This document shows positions 8,724-17,442 of a stretch of 64,000 nt of DNA, piece by piece (position 1 is the stretch's first letter; every line of letters begins with the position of its first letter). The stretch is from Bradyrhizobium arachidis (GTDB taxonomy: Bacteria; Pseudomonadota; Alphaproteobacteria; Rhizobiales; Xanthobacteraceae), in NCBI RefSeq assembly GCF_024758505.1, contig NZ_CP077970.1, positions 7,254,001 to 7,318,000 on the forward strand. Direction: 5' to 3'. The notes beneath the pieces were generated by a model. The model was not told where the DNA came from and ran no database searches. It worked only from the letters and a program-made list of their open reading frames with translations. Both the position numbers and the translations under genes were made by a program.

Positions 8724-10517
8724 TCAGCCGCCCTTGCCGTCGTCCTTCTTCTTCTCGGCCTGCGCCGCGGACGGGTTGGAATCCTCAGCCAGTCCGTTCG
8801 CAATCTTGGCCTCGATCTTCGGCAGATCATCCGGCTCGGGCTTGAGATCGCGGGCGTGCGACCACTGGAACTTGGCCTCCAGCGTCCGGCCGACGCGCCA
8901 ATAGGCATCGCCGAGATGGTCGTTGATGGTGGGATCCTCGGGCTTGAGGTCGATCGCGCGCTCGAGGTTCTTCACCGCTTCCTCGTAATTGCCGATGCGG
9001 TAGTAAGCCCAACCAAGAGAATCCACGATGTAGCCGTCGTCCGGGCGCTGCTCGACGGCGCGCTTGATCATCTTCATGCCGTCGTCGAGGTTGACACCCT
9101 GGTCGATCCAGGAATAGCCGAGATAGTTGAGGACATGCGGCTGGTCCGGCTGCAGCTCGAGCGCCTTCTTCATGTCGGCTTCGGCCTTGCCCCACTGCTT
9201 GGAGCGCTCCTGGCAGATGCCGCGATAATAGTACCAGACGCTGTTGGCCTTGTCGTTGCCGGCCGGCAGCACGTCGATGCCGCGCGAATAGGTCGCGCCG
9301 CAATCGCCGAACTTCTTGCGGCCGCGTTCGATATTGCCGAGCGCCATGATGGCCTCGAGATCCTTGGGATCGTCGGTGACGACGCCCTTGAGGATCTTGA
9401 TCGCGTCGTCGGTGCGGTCGGCGGAATCGAGATCGACTGCGAGCTGGATCTGCGCGTTGCGCTTCAGCGGCGAGTTGGCCGGCACGCGCTCGTAGACCTT
9501 GATCGCCATCTGCGGCCGCTTCACCGATTCGTAGAGATCGGCGAGCGAGAGCAGCGCCAAGGGATGGCTGGGCTGGAGGTAGAGCGCGAGCTGGAGATAG
9601 ACCAGCGCCAGATCCTCGCCACCACGGCGGGTCAGCGTGGCGCCGATGCCGTAGAGCGCTTCGGCGGCACCTGCCTGTGCGGAGTCGATCAGCGGCGGCA
9701 GCTTCTTGCCGGCTTTGGTCTCGCGCAGGCCTTCCTGGATCAGCGGATGGCGGGCGAGCTTCTTGTCGAACGCCTGATAGACGGCCGTGGCGGAGGCGGA
9801 ATCCTTGTTGCGCGACAGCCAGCGCGCATAGGCCTCGCTGATGCGCAGCATGGAATCGTCGAGCTTGTAGGCGCGCTCGAAGCGGGCGCCGGCATCCTTC
9901 TCCTTGCCGGACAGCTCGAGGATCATGCCGGCGTGGAGGTCCTTGAACAGCGGATACCATTCGGGCCCGGTCAGCTTGTCGATGGTCGCGACGCCACCCT
10001 TGGCATCGCCGGCGCCATAGGAAGCCCAGCCCGACAACAGGGTCGCGACCAGATCGGTGATGGGTCCGCGGATCGACTGGCTGATGTTGGTCTGCGCGGC
10101 TGCGTATTTCTTCACCTTCAGATCGTGCACGCCGACGACGAGGCGCGCGACGCGGTTCGACTTGTCGATGGTGAGGATGCGCTCGGCGAGCTTGACCGCT
10201 TCCTCGATGTCACCGTCGGCGATCAATGAGATGAAGGCGCGGTCGAGCAGCTCGTTGTTCTTGGGATCGGTGCGCAGCGCGGAGCGATAGAAGGCGGCCG
10301 CCGACGACGCATCGCGCTCGACGCTGGCATGGCGGGCGGCGAGATAGCTGCCGGCGCCAGTCAGCGACTTCAGATCGTTTCGGGTCGGAAACTGTGCCGC
10401 AGTGTCCGCCGGATGATCCGGCGTCTGCGCCAGGACCGCGCCGGGGACCGCCACGAGAGCGGAGCCAGCGAGGGCCAGGGCGGCAACAGTCCAGCGGTTG
10501 AAACGATTTGAAAACAT
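8724..10517 (-). CDS. secreted/periplasmic tetratricopeptide repeat protein
   Basis: A 597-residue protein with a signal peptide (WTVAALALAGSALVAVPGAVLAQ, cleavage near residue 30) and many TPR units across its length. Clear C-terminal repeats include NSVWYYYRGICQERSKQW, PHVLNYLGYSWIDQG, GYIVDSLGWAYYRIGNYEEA and PTINDHLGDAYWRVGRTLEA. The start at 10517 is chosen because it places the signal peptide at the N-terminus; the frame opens 39 codons earlier. TPR proteins scaffold complexes; the partner is unknown. It is upstream of ispE on the same strand. Confidence 0.9.
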   Translation of the reverse strand: MFSNRFNRWTVAALALAGSALVAVPGAVLAQTPDHPADTAAQFPTRNDLKSLTGAGSYLAARHASVERDASSAAAFYRSALRTDPKNNELLDRAFISLIADGDIEEAVKLAERILTIDKSNRVARLVVGVHDLKVKKYAAAQTNISQSIRGPITDLVATLLSGWASYGAGDAKGGVATIDKLTGPEWYPLFKDLHAGMILELSGKEKDAGARFERAYKLDDSMLRISEAYARWLSRNKDSASATAVYQAFDKKLARHPLIQEGLRETKAGKKLPPLIDSAQAGAAEALYGIGATLTRRGGEDLALVYLQLALYLQPSHPLALLSLADLYESVKRPQMAIKVYERVPANSPLKRNAQIQLAVDLDSADRTDDAIKILKGVVTDDPKDLEAIMALGNIERGRKKFGDCGATYSRGIDVLPAGNDKANSVWYYYRGICQERSKQWGKAEADMKKALELQPDQPHVLNYLGYSWIDQGVNLDDGMKMIKRAVEQRPDDGYIVDSLGWAYYRIGNYEEAVKNLERAIDLKPEDPTINDHLGDAYWRVGRTLEAKFQWSHARDLKPEPDDLPKIEAKIANGLAEDSNPSAAQAEKKKDDGKGG

Positions 10518-10784
10518 CAGGGCTCGCCTTGAGTTTGGGAGTAAGGGGTCGTCTCGCATGCGAACGCGACCGGCGGCATGGGACCCGGAACCATCATGGC
10601 CCGGAACAATGCCGCTTTTGGGCCGCATCCGCAAGGATTCGGCAGAGAATCGGGAGGCGATTTGCCCTACGCCCCCGGTCGGCCAACTGCCCGCCCCAAA
10701 ACGATTTTACTGTGGCCTTATCGTGACCGGGACGGCCCATTGCCGTCCCCTGCTCACGCGAACGTGCGTCACATTGCCCGGTCG

Positions 10785-12446
10785 TTACATGGCCTCGTAG
10801 TTCGGCCCGCCGCCGCCCTCGGGCGGAACCCAGGTGATGTTGCCGTTCGGGTCCTTGACGTCGCAGGTTTTGCAATGGACGCAATTCTGGGCGTTGATCT
10901 GGAAGCGCGGAGCCGCGCCCTCCTCCACCCATTCATAGACGCCAGCCGGGCAATAGCGGTTCGAGGGACCGGCGAAGACGTCGTGCTCCGAGACCTTCTG
11001 CAGGTTCATGTCCGCAACCTTGAGATGGACCGGCTGGTCCTCTTCATGATTGGTGTTGGACAGGAATACCGACGACAGCTTGTCGAACGAGATTTTTCCG
11101 TCCGGCTTCGGATACGCCTTTGGCGTGTGCGTGCTGGCGGCGTCGAGCGTGGCGCGATCGGCCTTGGCGTGCGACTGGGTGCCGAACAGCGAGGCGCCGA
11201 AAAGCGTGTTGCACCACATGTCGAAGATGCCGAGCCCGGCGCCGATGAAGGTGCCGAACTTCGACAACAGCGGTTTTGCGTTGCGGACGGGATAAAGGTC
11301 CTTGCCGACGACGGAATCGCGCCAGGCGTTCTCGTATTCGACGAGCTCGTCATTGGCGCGGCCGGCGCCGAGCGCGGCGTTGACATGCTCGGCAGCTAAC
11401 ATGCCGGTGCCCATCGCATTGTGCACGCCCTTGATGCGCGGCACGTTGACGAAGCCCGCCGCGCAGCCGATCAGCGCGCCGCCGGGGAAGCTCAGCCGCG
11501 GCACCGACTGGTAGCCGCCTTCGGTGATGGCGCGCGCGCCGTAAGCCAGCCGCTTGCCGCCTTCGAGCGTAGCGCGCACTGCCGGATGGTTCTTGACCCG
11601 CTGGAATTCGTCGAACGGCGACAGATAGGGGTCGTTGTAGTTGAGGTGGACGACGAAGCCGATCGACACCAGGTTTTCGTCGTAATGGTAGAAGAACAGA
11701 CCACCGCCGGTGTCGTTCTTGAGCGGCCAGCCGACGGCGTGCTGGACCAGACCCTTCTGATGCTTGGCCGGATCGATCTGCCAGACTTCCTTCAGGCCGA
11801 TGCCGAACTTCGGCGGCTCGCTCTTGGCGTCGAGCGCGTATTTCGCGATGAGCTGCTTGGACAGGCTGCCGCGCGCGCCTTCGGCGAACAGCGTGTACTT
11901 GCCGAGCAATTCCATGCCGCGGGTAAAGGAGTCCTTCGGCTTGCCGTCCCTGCCGATGCCCATGTCGCCGGTGGCGATGCCGCGCACCGCGCCGTTGTCG
12001 TCATAGAGCACCTCGGCCGCGGCAAAGCCCGGATAGATCTCGACGCCGAGCGCTTCCGCCTTGCGCGCCAGCCAGCGGCAGACATTGCCGAGCGAGCCGA
12101 TATAGCAGTGATGATTGTTCATCAGCGGCGGCATGATGAAGTTCGGCAGCTTGATCGCGCTGGTCTCGGTGAACCAGAAGAAGCGATCGTCCTTCACCTG
12201 GGTCTTGAGCGAGCAATCCGCATCCTCGCGCCAGTCGGGGAAGAGCTTGTCCAGCCCCGCGGGATCGATCACGGCGCCCGAGAGAATGTGCGCGCCGACC
12301 TCAGAACCCTTCTCCACCACGACGACGTTGAGATCGGCGTTGAGCTGCTTCAGCCGGATCGCGGCCGACAGGCCCGAGGGGCCGGCGCCGACGATGACGA
12401 CGTCGAATTCCATGGATTCGCGCGGGGGAAGTTCTTCGGTGCTCAT
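10785..12446 (-). CDS. electron transfer flavoprotein-ubiquinone oxidoreductase
   Basis: A 553-residue membrane-associated FAD and 4Fe-4S enzyme that passes electrons from ETF (fatty acid and amino acid oxidation) to ubiquinone. The FAD Rossmann motif is DVVIVGAGPSGLSAAIRL. The C-terminal ferredoxin-like domain provides four Cys, one in NRYCPAGVYEW and three in NCVHCKTCDVKDP. Length and order match ETF-QO. It runs away from the uracil-DNA glycosylase gene (divergent, 136-base gap). An internal start (MEFDVVIV) 11 codons in is possible. The etfAB genes are not in the window. Confidence 0.96.
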   Translation of the reverse strand: MSTEELPPRESMEFDVVIVGAGPSGLSAAIRLKQLNADLNVVVVEKGSEVGAHILSGAVIDPAGLDKLFPDWREDADCSLKTQVKDDRFFWFTETSAIKLPNFIMPPLMNNHHCYIGSLGNVCRWLARKAEALGVEIYPGFAAAEVLYDDNGAVRGIATGDMGIGRDGKPKDSFTRGMELLGKYTLFAEGARGSLSKQLIAKYALDAKSEPPKFGIGLKEVWQIDPAKHQKGLVQHAVGWPLKNDTGGGLFFYHYDENLVSIGFVVHLNYNDPYLSPFDEFQRVKNHPAVRATLEGGKRLAYGARAITEGGYQSVPRLSFPGGALIGCAAGFVNVPRIKGVHNAMGTGMLAAEHVNAALGAGRANDELVEYENAWRDSVVGKDLYPVRNAKPLLSKFGTFIGAGLGIFDMWCNTLFGASLFGTQSHAKADRATLDAASTHTPKAYPKPDGKISFDKLSSVFLSNTNHEEDQPVHLKVADMNLQKVSEHDVFAGPSNRYCPAGVYEWVEEGAAPRFQINAQNCVHCKTCDVKDPNGNITWVPPEGGGGPNYEAM

Positions 12447-12582
12447 CTGATCTCAGCCCTTGAGACGGTTCCTTGGTCGTTTGCGCCCCCTTGTTTCCGA
12501 TTTTTCCGGGTAGGACAACCTCGGAATTGCGTTCCGCTGGGATGCAAGGAGGCTCAAGGTGATATAAAAGTCAGACTTTCCC

Positions 12583-13413
12583 ATGATCCAAGAACCCGCC
12601 CCCACCGTCCGCGAGCTCCTTGCCTTCTATCTGGAGGCCGGCGTCGATTGCGCGCTGGTGGAGGAACCGGTCGATCGCCTGGCCGAGGCGGATGCGCCGC
12701 CGCCGGTGACGCGCGCGGCACCACCGCTGGTCCAGACGCCGGGGCTGGCGGAGGCACCGCGACCAGTTGCAGCGCCCGCGGTGATCCGTGGCGAGGCGGC
12801 GCCCGCGCCCGACGTCGCGATCGCGACCGCGCGCGAGGCGGCACGCACCGCGCCAACGCTCGAGGCATTGCGCGAGCTGATGCAGAATTTTGACGGCTGC
12901 GCGCTGAAGAACACCGCGACGCGGCTGGTGTTCGCCGACGGCAACCCGCAGGCGCGCATCATGTTCGTCGGCGAGGCACCGGGACGCGATGAGGATATCG
13001 AGGGACTGCCCTTCGTGGGGCGCAGCGGTAAACTGCTCGACCGCATGATCGGCGCGATCGGGCTCAACCGCACCACCGCCTATATCGCCAACGTCATTCC
13101 GTGGCGGCCGCCCGGCAACCGCACGCCGACGCCGCAGGAAACGCAGATCTGCCTGCCCTTCATCCAGCGCCAGATCGAGCTCGTGAATCCCGATTTGCTG
13201 GTGACGCTCGGCAATCCCTCGACGCAGACGCTGCTGTCGACGCGCGAAGGCATCATGCGCACGCGCGGCCGCTGGTTCGACTACGACACCGGCCAGCGCG
13301 TCATCCGCGCGCTGCCGACGTTCCACCCGGCCTATCTGCTGCGCTCACCGGCCTACAAGCGGCTTGCCTGGCAGGACCTGCGCGCGATTGCAAAAGCGCT
13401 GGCGCCGGCCTGA
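12583..13413 (+). CDS. uracil-DNA glycosylase, family 4-like, altered Fe-S ligands
   Basis: A 276-residue protein. Residues 1-90 are a Pro/Ala-rich extension, and the UDG fold covers about 94-276. Motif A is [17 protein letters not shown] (130-146) and motif B is the HPAYLLR segment near residue 250, both typical of family 4. The four Cys that hold the 4Fe-4S cluster in thermophilic family 4 enzymes align here to Phe103, Cys106, Trp174 and Cys190, so only two remain and a canonical cluster is unlikely. It should remove uracil from DNA; activity and cofactor content are inferred. Confidence 0.88.
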   Translation: MIQEPAPTVRELLAFYLEAGVDCALVEEPVDRLAEADAPPPVTRAAPPLVQTPGLAEAPRPVAAPAVIRGEAAPAPDVAIATAREAARTAPTLEALRELMQNFDGCALKNTATRLVFADGNPQARIMFVGEAPGRDEDIEGLPFVGRSGKLLDRMIGAIGLNRTTAYIANVIPWRPPGNRTPTPQETQICLPFIQRQIELVNPDLLVTLGNPSTQTLLSTREGIMRTRGRWFDYDTGQRVIRALPTFHPAYLLRSPAYKRLAWQDLRAIAKALAPA

Positions 13414-13415
13414 CC

Positions 13416-14924
13416 TCACGTCCCCTTCGGCCGCACGATCGCCCAGCCGATGCGCAACAATCCCTGGCGGCCGTTGACCAGCCATTCGAAGGCGCGCGGC
13501 ACTTCCGGCACGATGCCGGGAAAACGCTTTGCGATGTCGGGCGGCGGGGTGCCGGCGGTGTCGGAGGCGCGCCAGACCACGACGCCGCCGGTCTCGGCGA
13601 ACTTGGCCTGCGATATCCACGGCGTACGCTGGGGCTCGGCATCGATGAGCAGATGCGGACGTCCGGAATGCAGTGCGATCAGGCTTGCGAGCTGCGTCTC
13701 GCCGGCGACCGCGCGCAATGGCTTATTGGTGCGGCGGACAAAGCTGTCGTCGAAGAAATCGGAGATGGCGCGCGCCGGCATCGCGGTGGTGACCTCGCCG
13801 GTGCCGGTCCAGGGCAGGAGCAAGGTCGTCGCCACGACGGCGGCAGCCGGCGCCGCAACCGCGGCCGCCCACACCGTCCGCAGGACCCGCTGACGCCGCA
13901 TCGCGATCAGGTCGCCGGCCGCGACGATCACGGCAAGACCGGACATGACCAGGGCGACCCCGGCGCCGCCGATGACGCGGTCGAGCCCGAACAGGCCGGA
14001 GATGACCACCGCGGCGAGGCCCGGCGCGAGCGCAAAGAAATAGACGAAGTTACGCGCCAGAGGCCCGACCGGCGGGCGATAGATAATCGGCGCTTCCTCG
14101 CCCTTGGCCGCGAACCAGTTGCTGTTGAGCACGGCAAGACCGAGCACGGCGGCTGCACCCAGAACAAGGCTGCCGAGCAGCCACGCAGTGTTCAGCCCTC
14201 GCGCATTCAGCTCAGTGAGTTGCGGCAAGGCCGGCAGTACGAGCACGTCGGCCCGGATCACCCAGATCATATAGGGCAGCGCCAGCACCGCGACCACGAG
14301 CAGCGCATAAAGCGGATCGAGCGCGCGCAGCGTCTGGCGGCCGCCCGCAGTTGCGAGCGCGAAGACCACCAGCAGAAGCAGCAGCCCGACCGCGGCCGAT
14401 GTCGTCAGCAGCAAGAGCCCGGCGGCGATCGACCAGGCGAACCAGGCATTGCCGCGGCGCTGGCCGATCAATTGCCAGGAATGCAGCAGCAGCAGCGCCC
14501 ATAGCGGGCGCGCCAGCACCAGCGGACCGAATTCCAGCGTCGGCGAGGAGAACGCCAGCACGGTCATGCTCAGGAGCACCGCGAGCACCGCCTGCTGGGT
14601 GCCGACCACCGCGCGCGCCAGATGATAGAGCGTGATGAAGGTCGCGATGGAACAGAGCTCGGCCAGGACGTAAACGCCGAACATGTGGCCGCCCGCGGCA
14701 CGATAGGCGATGTCGGCGAGCCAGAAGGCGAGCGGCGGGCCGAGATCGGTGCCGACCTGGTATTCGCGGCCGAATGCCAGCAGGGTTGCGAGGTTGCCGG
14801 GCGGGCTGCGGTAGAAGACGAGCGCCACGAACAGCCAGAGCGCGGCCTGGAGCAGCACCACGATCCACACGACCAGCCGCGGCCGCGCGCGGATGAGCTC
14901 GATGACCAGGGAGGTAAACCGCAT
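13416..14924 (-). CDS. polytopic membrane glycosyltransferase (GT39/PMT-like)
   Basis: A 502-residue integral membrane protein with about 11-12 hydrophobic helices and a C-terminal soluble part (residues about 400-502). The N-terminal layout (first helix, then a periplasmic loop REYQVGTDLGPPLAFWLADI) resembles GT39/ArnT-type lipid-linked sugar transferases. The usual acidic DE pair in the first loop is not evident; only the Asp of GTDLGPP is. The ATG at 14924 is preferred over an upstream TTG at 14948, but no strong ribosome site is seen for either. It ends 3 bases from the UDG gene (convergent). Substrate unknown. Confidence 0.75.
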   Translation of the reverse strand: MRFTSLVIELIRARPRLVVWIVVLLQAALWLFVALVFYRSPPGNLATLLAFGREYQVGTDLGPPLAFWLADIAYRAAGGHMFGVYVLAELCSIATFITLYHLARAVVGTQQAVLAVLLSMTVLAFSSPTLEFGPLVLARPLWALLLLHSWQLIGQRRGNAWFAWSIAAGLLLLTTSAAVGLLLLLVVFALATAGGRQTLRALDPLYALLVVAVLALPYMIWVIRADVLVLPALPQLTELNARGLNTAWLLGSLVLGAAAVLGLAVLNSNWFAAKGEEAPIIYRPPVGPLARNFVYFFALAPGLAAVVISGLFGLDRVIGGAGVALVMSGLAVIVAAGDLIAMRRQRVLRTVWAAAVAAPAAAVVATTLLLPWTGTGEVTTAMPARAISDFFDDSFVRRTNKPLRAVAGETQLASLIALHSGRPHLLIDAEPQRTPWISQAKFAETGGVVVWRASDTAGTPPPDIAKRFPGIVPEVPRAFEWLVNGRQGLLRIGWAIVRPKGT

Positions 14925-15027
14925 GCAACGCCCGAAAGATGCAGCCAACCCGTCGAAGCCGGCCCTATTCGCTCTCTTGTTTTGATAAAGCCCGCGGCGC
15001 GCCGTGGCAACCGGCCTCGCACGAAAG

Positions 15028-15828
15028 CTAAGGCGTGGCTGCCGCGTTGACCTCGGTGTGAACTTCGACCTGCACCTCTGCCTCCACCTCCGCCGCGAAC
15101 AGGTCGGGCTCGCGCTCCACCGTCCAGGGCATGTGCTTTTCGCGCGCGGCGACGACCGGTGCGAAGAAGCTGCGGTGATGGATGGACGGGCCGAGACGAT
15201 CGAGCGCGTCGAGATGCTCGGGGACGGCGTAACCCTTGTGCTGCTCGAAACCGTAGCCGGGGCAATCCTGCGCCAGCGCGCACATCAGCTGGTCGCGCGT
15301 CACTTTTGCGATGATGGAAGCCGCGGCGATCGATACCACGATGCCGTCCCCGCCGATCACGGCCTCGCACTCGCAAGCCGTGTCCAGCCGGTCGCGGCCA
15401 TCGACGAAGACGTGCCGGGGCGCATCGGGCAGCGCGACCACTGCGCGCTTCAGCGCCCAGAGCGAGGCGCGCAAAATATTGTCGCGGTCGATCCGCGCCG
15501 GCGAGGCAATTGCAACCGAGACCTGGGCGGTGGCGCAGATCTTGTCGAACAGCTTTTCGCGCTCGTCCGCCGTCAGCCGCTTGGAATCGTCGATGCCCCT
15601 TGGAATCCGGTCGGGATCGAGGATCACGGCGGCCGCGACCACCGGACCCGCCAACGGACCGCGCCCGGCCTCGTCGCAGCCCGCGACCGGCCAGACCCCG
15701 CGCTTGATCAGCGCGCGCTCACGGCGAAAGCTCGGCCGCGCCACGGCGATGACGCCCCTGGCGGCCTTCTTCGGCGCGTCCTTGTTCGCCGCGTCCTTGG
15801 CTTTGCTGGCGGATTTGTCCCGAATCAT
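15028..15828 (-). CDS. rnhB: ribonuclease HII
   Basis: A 266-residue RNase HII that cuts RNA in RNA:DNA hybrids and single ribonucleotides in DNA. The metal-binding signature [20 protein letters not shown] provides the first Asp and Glu. Further acidic positions lie in FVDGRDRLD and [22 protein letters not shown]. An N-terminal Lys/Ala-rich extension ([15 protein letters not shown]) and an acidic C-terminal tail ([14 protein letters not shown]) flank the catalytic core and are unusual additions. The start is the ATG at 15828; a TTG 12 codons upstream is less likely. Confidence 0.95.
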   Translation of the reverse strand: MIRDKSASKAKDAANKDAPKKAARGVIAVARPSFRRERALIKRGVWPVAGCDEAGRGPLAGPVVAAAVILDPDRIPRGIDDSKRLTADEREKLFDKICATAQVSVAIASPARIDRDNILRASLWALKRAVVALPDAPRHVFVDGRDRLDTACECEAVIGGDGIVVSIAAASIIAKVTRDQLMCALAQDCPGYGFEQHKGYAVPEHLDALDRLGPSIHHRSFFAPVVAAREKHMPWTVEREPDLFAAEVEAEVQVEVHTEVNAAATP

Positions 15829-15906
15829 GGCCGCGATCGTGCGCAAGCGGGACAGCCCGCGCAACCGGGAACCTGGGGCAATTCCCGTTATTCAGCCTCC
15901 AACGAG

Positions 15907-16045
15907 TCGTCCTGGACCAGCGAGCAAGCGAGCGCCGATCCAGGACCCATTACCCCAGGGAGTGGTTTGGCGAAGACTCGGGGTTATCGGCTCGCGCCAC
16001 GACTGCTTCCTGGGGCAATGGGTCCTGGCTTTCGCCAGGACGACT
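15907..16045. repeat. palindromic intergenic repeat, family E
   Basis: It begins GTCGTCCTGGACCAGCGAGC and ends TTTCGCCAGGACGAC, so the ends are inverted. An internal arm pair is ACCCATTACCCCAGG with CCTGGGGCAATGGGT. It fills the gap between rnhB and the radical SAM gene. No open frame of its own is convincing. Confidence 0.8.
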
Positions 16046-16057
16046 ACTAGGTGCCCC

Positions 16058-17233
16058 CTAGAACAAACTGAGCTGCTCGCCGTTCCGCTTCGGCCTCGCG
16101 AAATGATCCGTCGACAACTTCGCGCGCCGCTTGTTGAGCCCGAGCTTCTCGCAGGCGATCTCGAAACGGCGGCCGATGGTCCAGGCCATCGGGCCGGTGC
16201 CCTTCATCCGCTCGCCCCACTTCGCGTCGTAATCGCGACCGCCGCGCATGTCGCGGATCAGCGTGAAGACGTGGCGATAGCGGTCCGGATAGTTCGCCAT
16301 CAGCCATTCGCGGAAGAGATCGCGAACCTCCAGCGGCAGGCGCAACAGCACGTAGGAGGCTTCCTTGACTCCGGCATGCGCGGCCGCGTCCAGGATGCGC
16401 TCGATCTCGGAATCGTTCAGCGCGGGGATCACAGGCGCGACCATGACGGTCGTGGGGATCCCGGCGTCGGACAACTGCTTCAGCGCCTCGAGCCGCTTCG
16501 GCGGCGTCGAGGCGCGCGGCTCCATGGTGCGCGCGAGCTTTGGGTCGAGCGTGGTGACGGAGAGTGCGACCTTGGCGAGGTTGCGCTTCGCCATCCGCGA
16601 CAGGATGTCGATATCGCGCGTCACCAGCGCCGATTTGGTGACGATGCCGACGGGATGCGAGGTGCGCTCCAGCACCTCCAAAATGCCGCGCATGATCTTC
16701 CGCTCGCGCTCGATCGGCTGATAGGGATCGGTGTTGGTGCCGATCGCGATCATCCGCGGCTCGTAGCCGGGCGCCGCCAGTTCCTTCTCCAGCAGCGCCG
16801 GCGCCTCGGGCTTTGCGAACAGCTTTGACTCGAAATCGAGCCCCGGCGAGAGGCCGAGATAGGCGTGCGTCGGCCGCGCGAAGCAATAGACGCAGCCGTG
16901 CTCACAGCCGCGATAGGGATTGATCGAGCGGTCAAAACCGATGTCGGGCGAATCGTTGCGGGTGATCACCTTGCGCGAGGTGTCGAGCGCGACACTGGTC
17001 TTGAACGGCGGCAGCTCCTCCAGGCTCTGCCAGCCATCGTCGAAGGCGACGCGCGCCTCCGCCTCATAGCGGCCACTGGCGTTGGACTGCGCCCCCCGCC
17101 CTCGCCGGCGCTGGCGGTCGATTGCGACCTCCAACTCCGGAAATGCGGCAGGAAAATCAGACGGTGCACCCGCCGGCTCGGAGGGCGCCGTGACCGGCGG
17201 GTGCTTGAGGGCATGAGAGGATGCTCGACTCAT
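16058..17233 (-). CDS. PA0069-family radical SAM protein
   Basis: A 391-residue radical SAM enzyme of the PA0069/Rv2578c type. The cluster motif CEHGCVYC (C110, C114, C117, a CX3CX2C spacing) is followed by FARPTHAYLGLSPGLDFESK, diagnostic of the family. Additional conserved blocks are IAIGTNTDPYQPIER and PGIPTTVMVAPVIPALND-like (DAGIPTTVMVAPVIPALND). A basic N-terminal extension (residues 1-60) precedes the core. The reaction of this family is not known with certainty. It stands alone between a repeat and the phosphoketolase promoter region. Confidence 0.9.
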   Translation of the reverse strand: MSRASSHALKHPPVTAPSEPAGAPSDFPAAFPELEVAIDRQRRRGRGAQSNASGRYEAEARVAFDDGWQSLEELPPFKTSVALDTSRKVITRNDSPDIGFDRSINPYRGCEHGCVYCFARPTHAYLGLSPGLDFESKLFAKPEAPALLEKELAAPGYEPRMIAIGTNTDPYQPIERERKIMRGILEVLERTSHPVGIVTKSALVTRDIDILSRMAKRNLAKVALSVTTLDPKLARTMEPRASTPPKRLEALKQLSDAGIPTTVMVAPVIPALNDSEIERILDAAAHAGVKEASYVLLRLPLEVRDLFREWLMANYPDRYRHVFTLIRDMRGGRDYDAKWGERMKGTGPMAWTIGRRFEIACEKLGLNKRRAKLSTDHFARPKRNGEQLSLF

Positions 17234-17287
17234 GAAGCCAAGATAGCACGCGAAAGGAACAAATCAAGAACAAGAAACAAAAGCTCG

Positions 17288-17308
17288 AAACAACCCCATG
17301 CACAGTAG
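17288..17308 (+). repeat. conserved 21-base motif, copy 1
   Basis: The motif AAACAACCCCATGCACAGTA plus one G is identical to 62970-62990. Here it lies in the gap upstream of the phosphoketolase gene. The flanks differ apart from a similar CGAAA lead-in. Confidence 0.6.
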
Positions 17309-17442
17309 CCGCCCAAACTTTGCTCTGACGCCTTTGACCTCACGCAACACCGGCGTCACGGCCATCCCGTTTGATGGCGCCGCGGGATCGATTGGGGCGG
17401 AACAAGGTTAGTGACATCAGCTGGGTGAAGGTCAGCAGGCAC

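Noticed and set aside
8856..10229. A 457-codon plus-strand frame opposite the TPR gene
   Set aside because: It is a codon-bias shadow; the TPR protein has clear repeats and a signal peptide.
10729..10749. GGGACGGC-CCATT-GCCGTCCC hairpin between the TPR and ETF-QO genes
   Set aside because: It is a good 8-bp stem but has no T-run on either side, so I do not call it a terminator.
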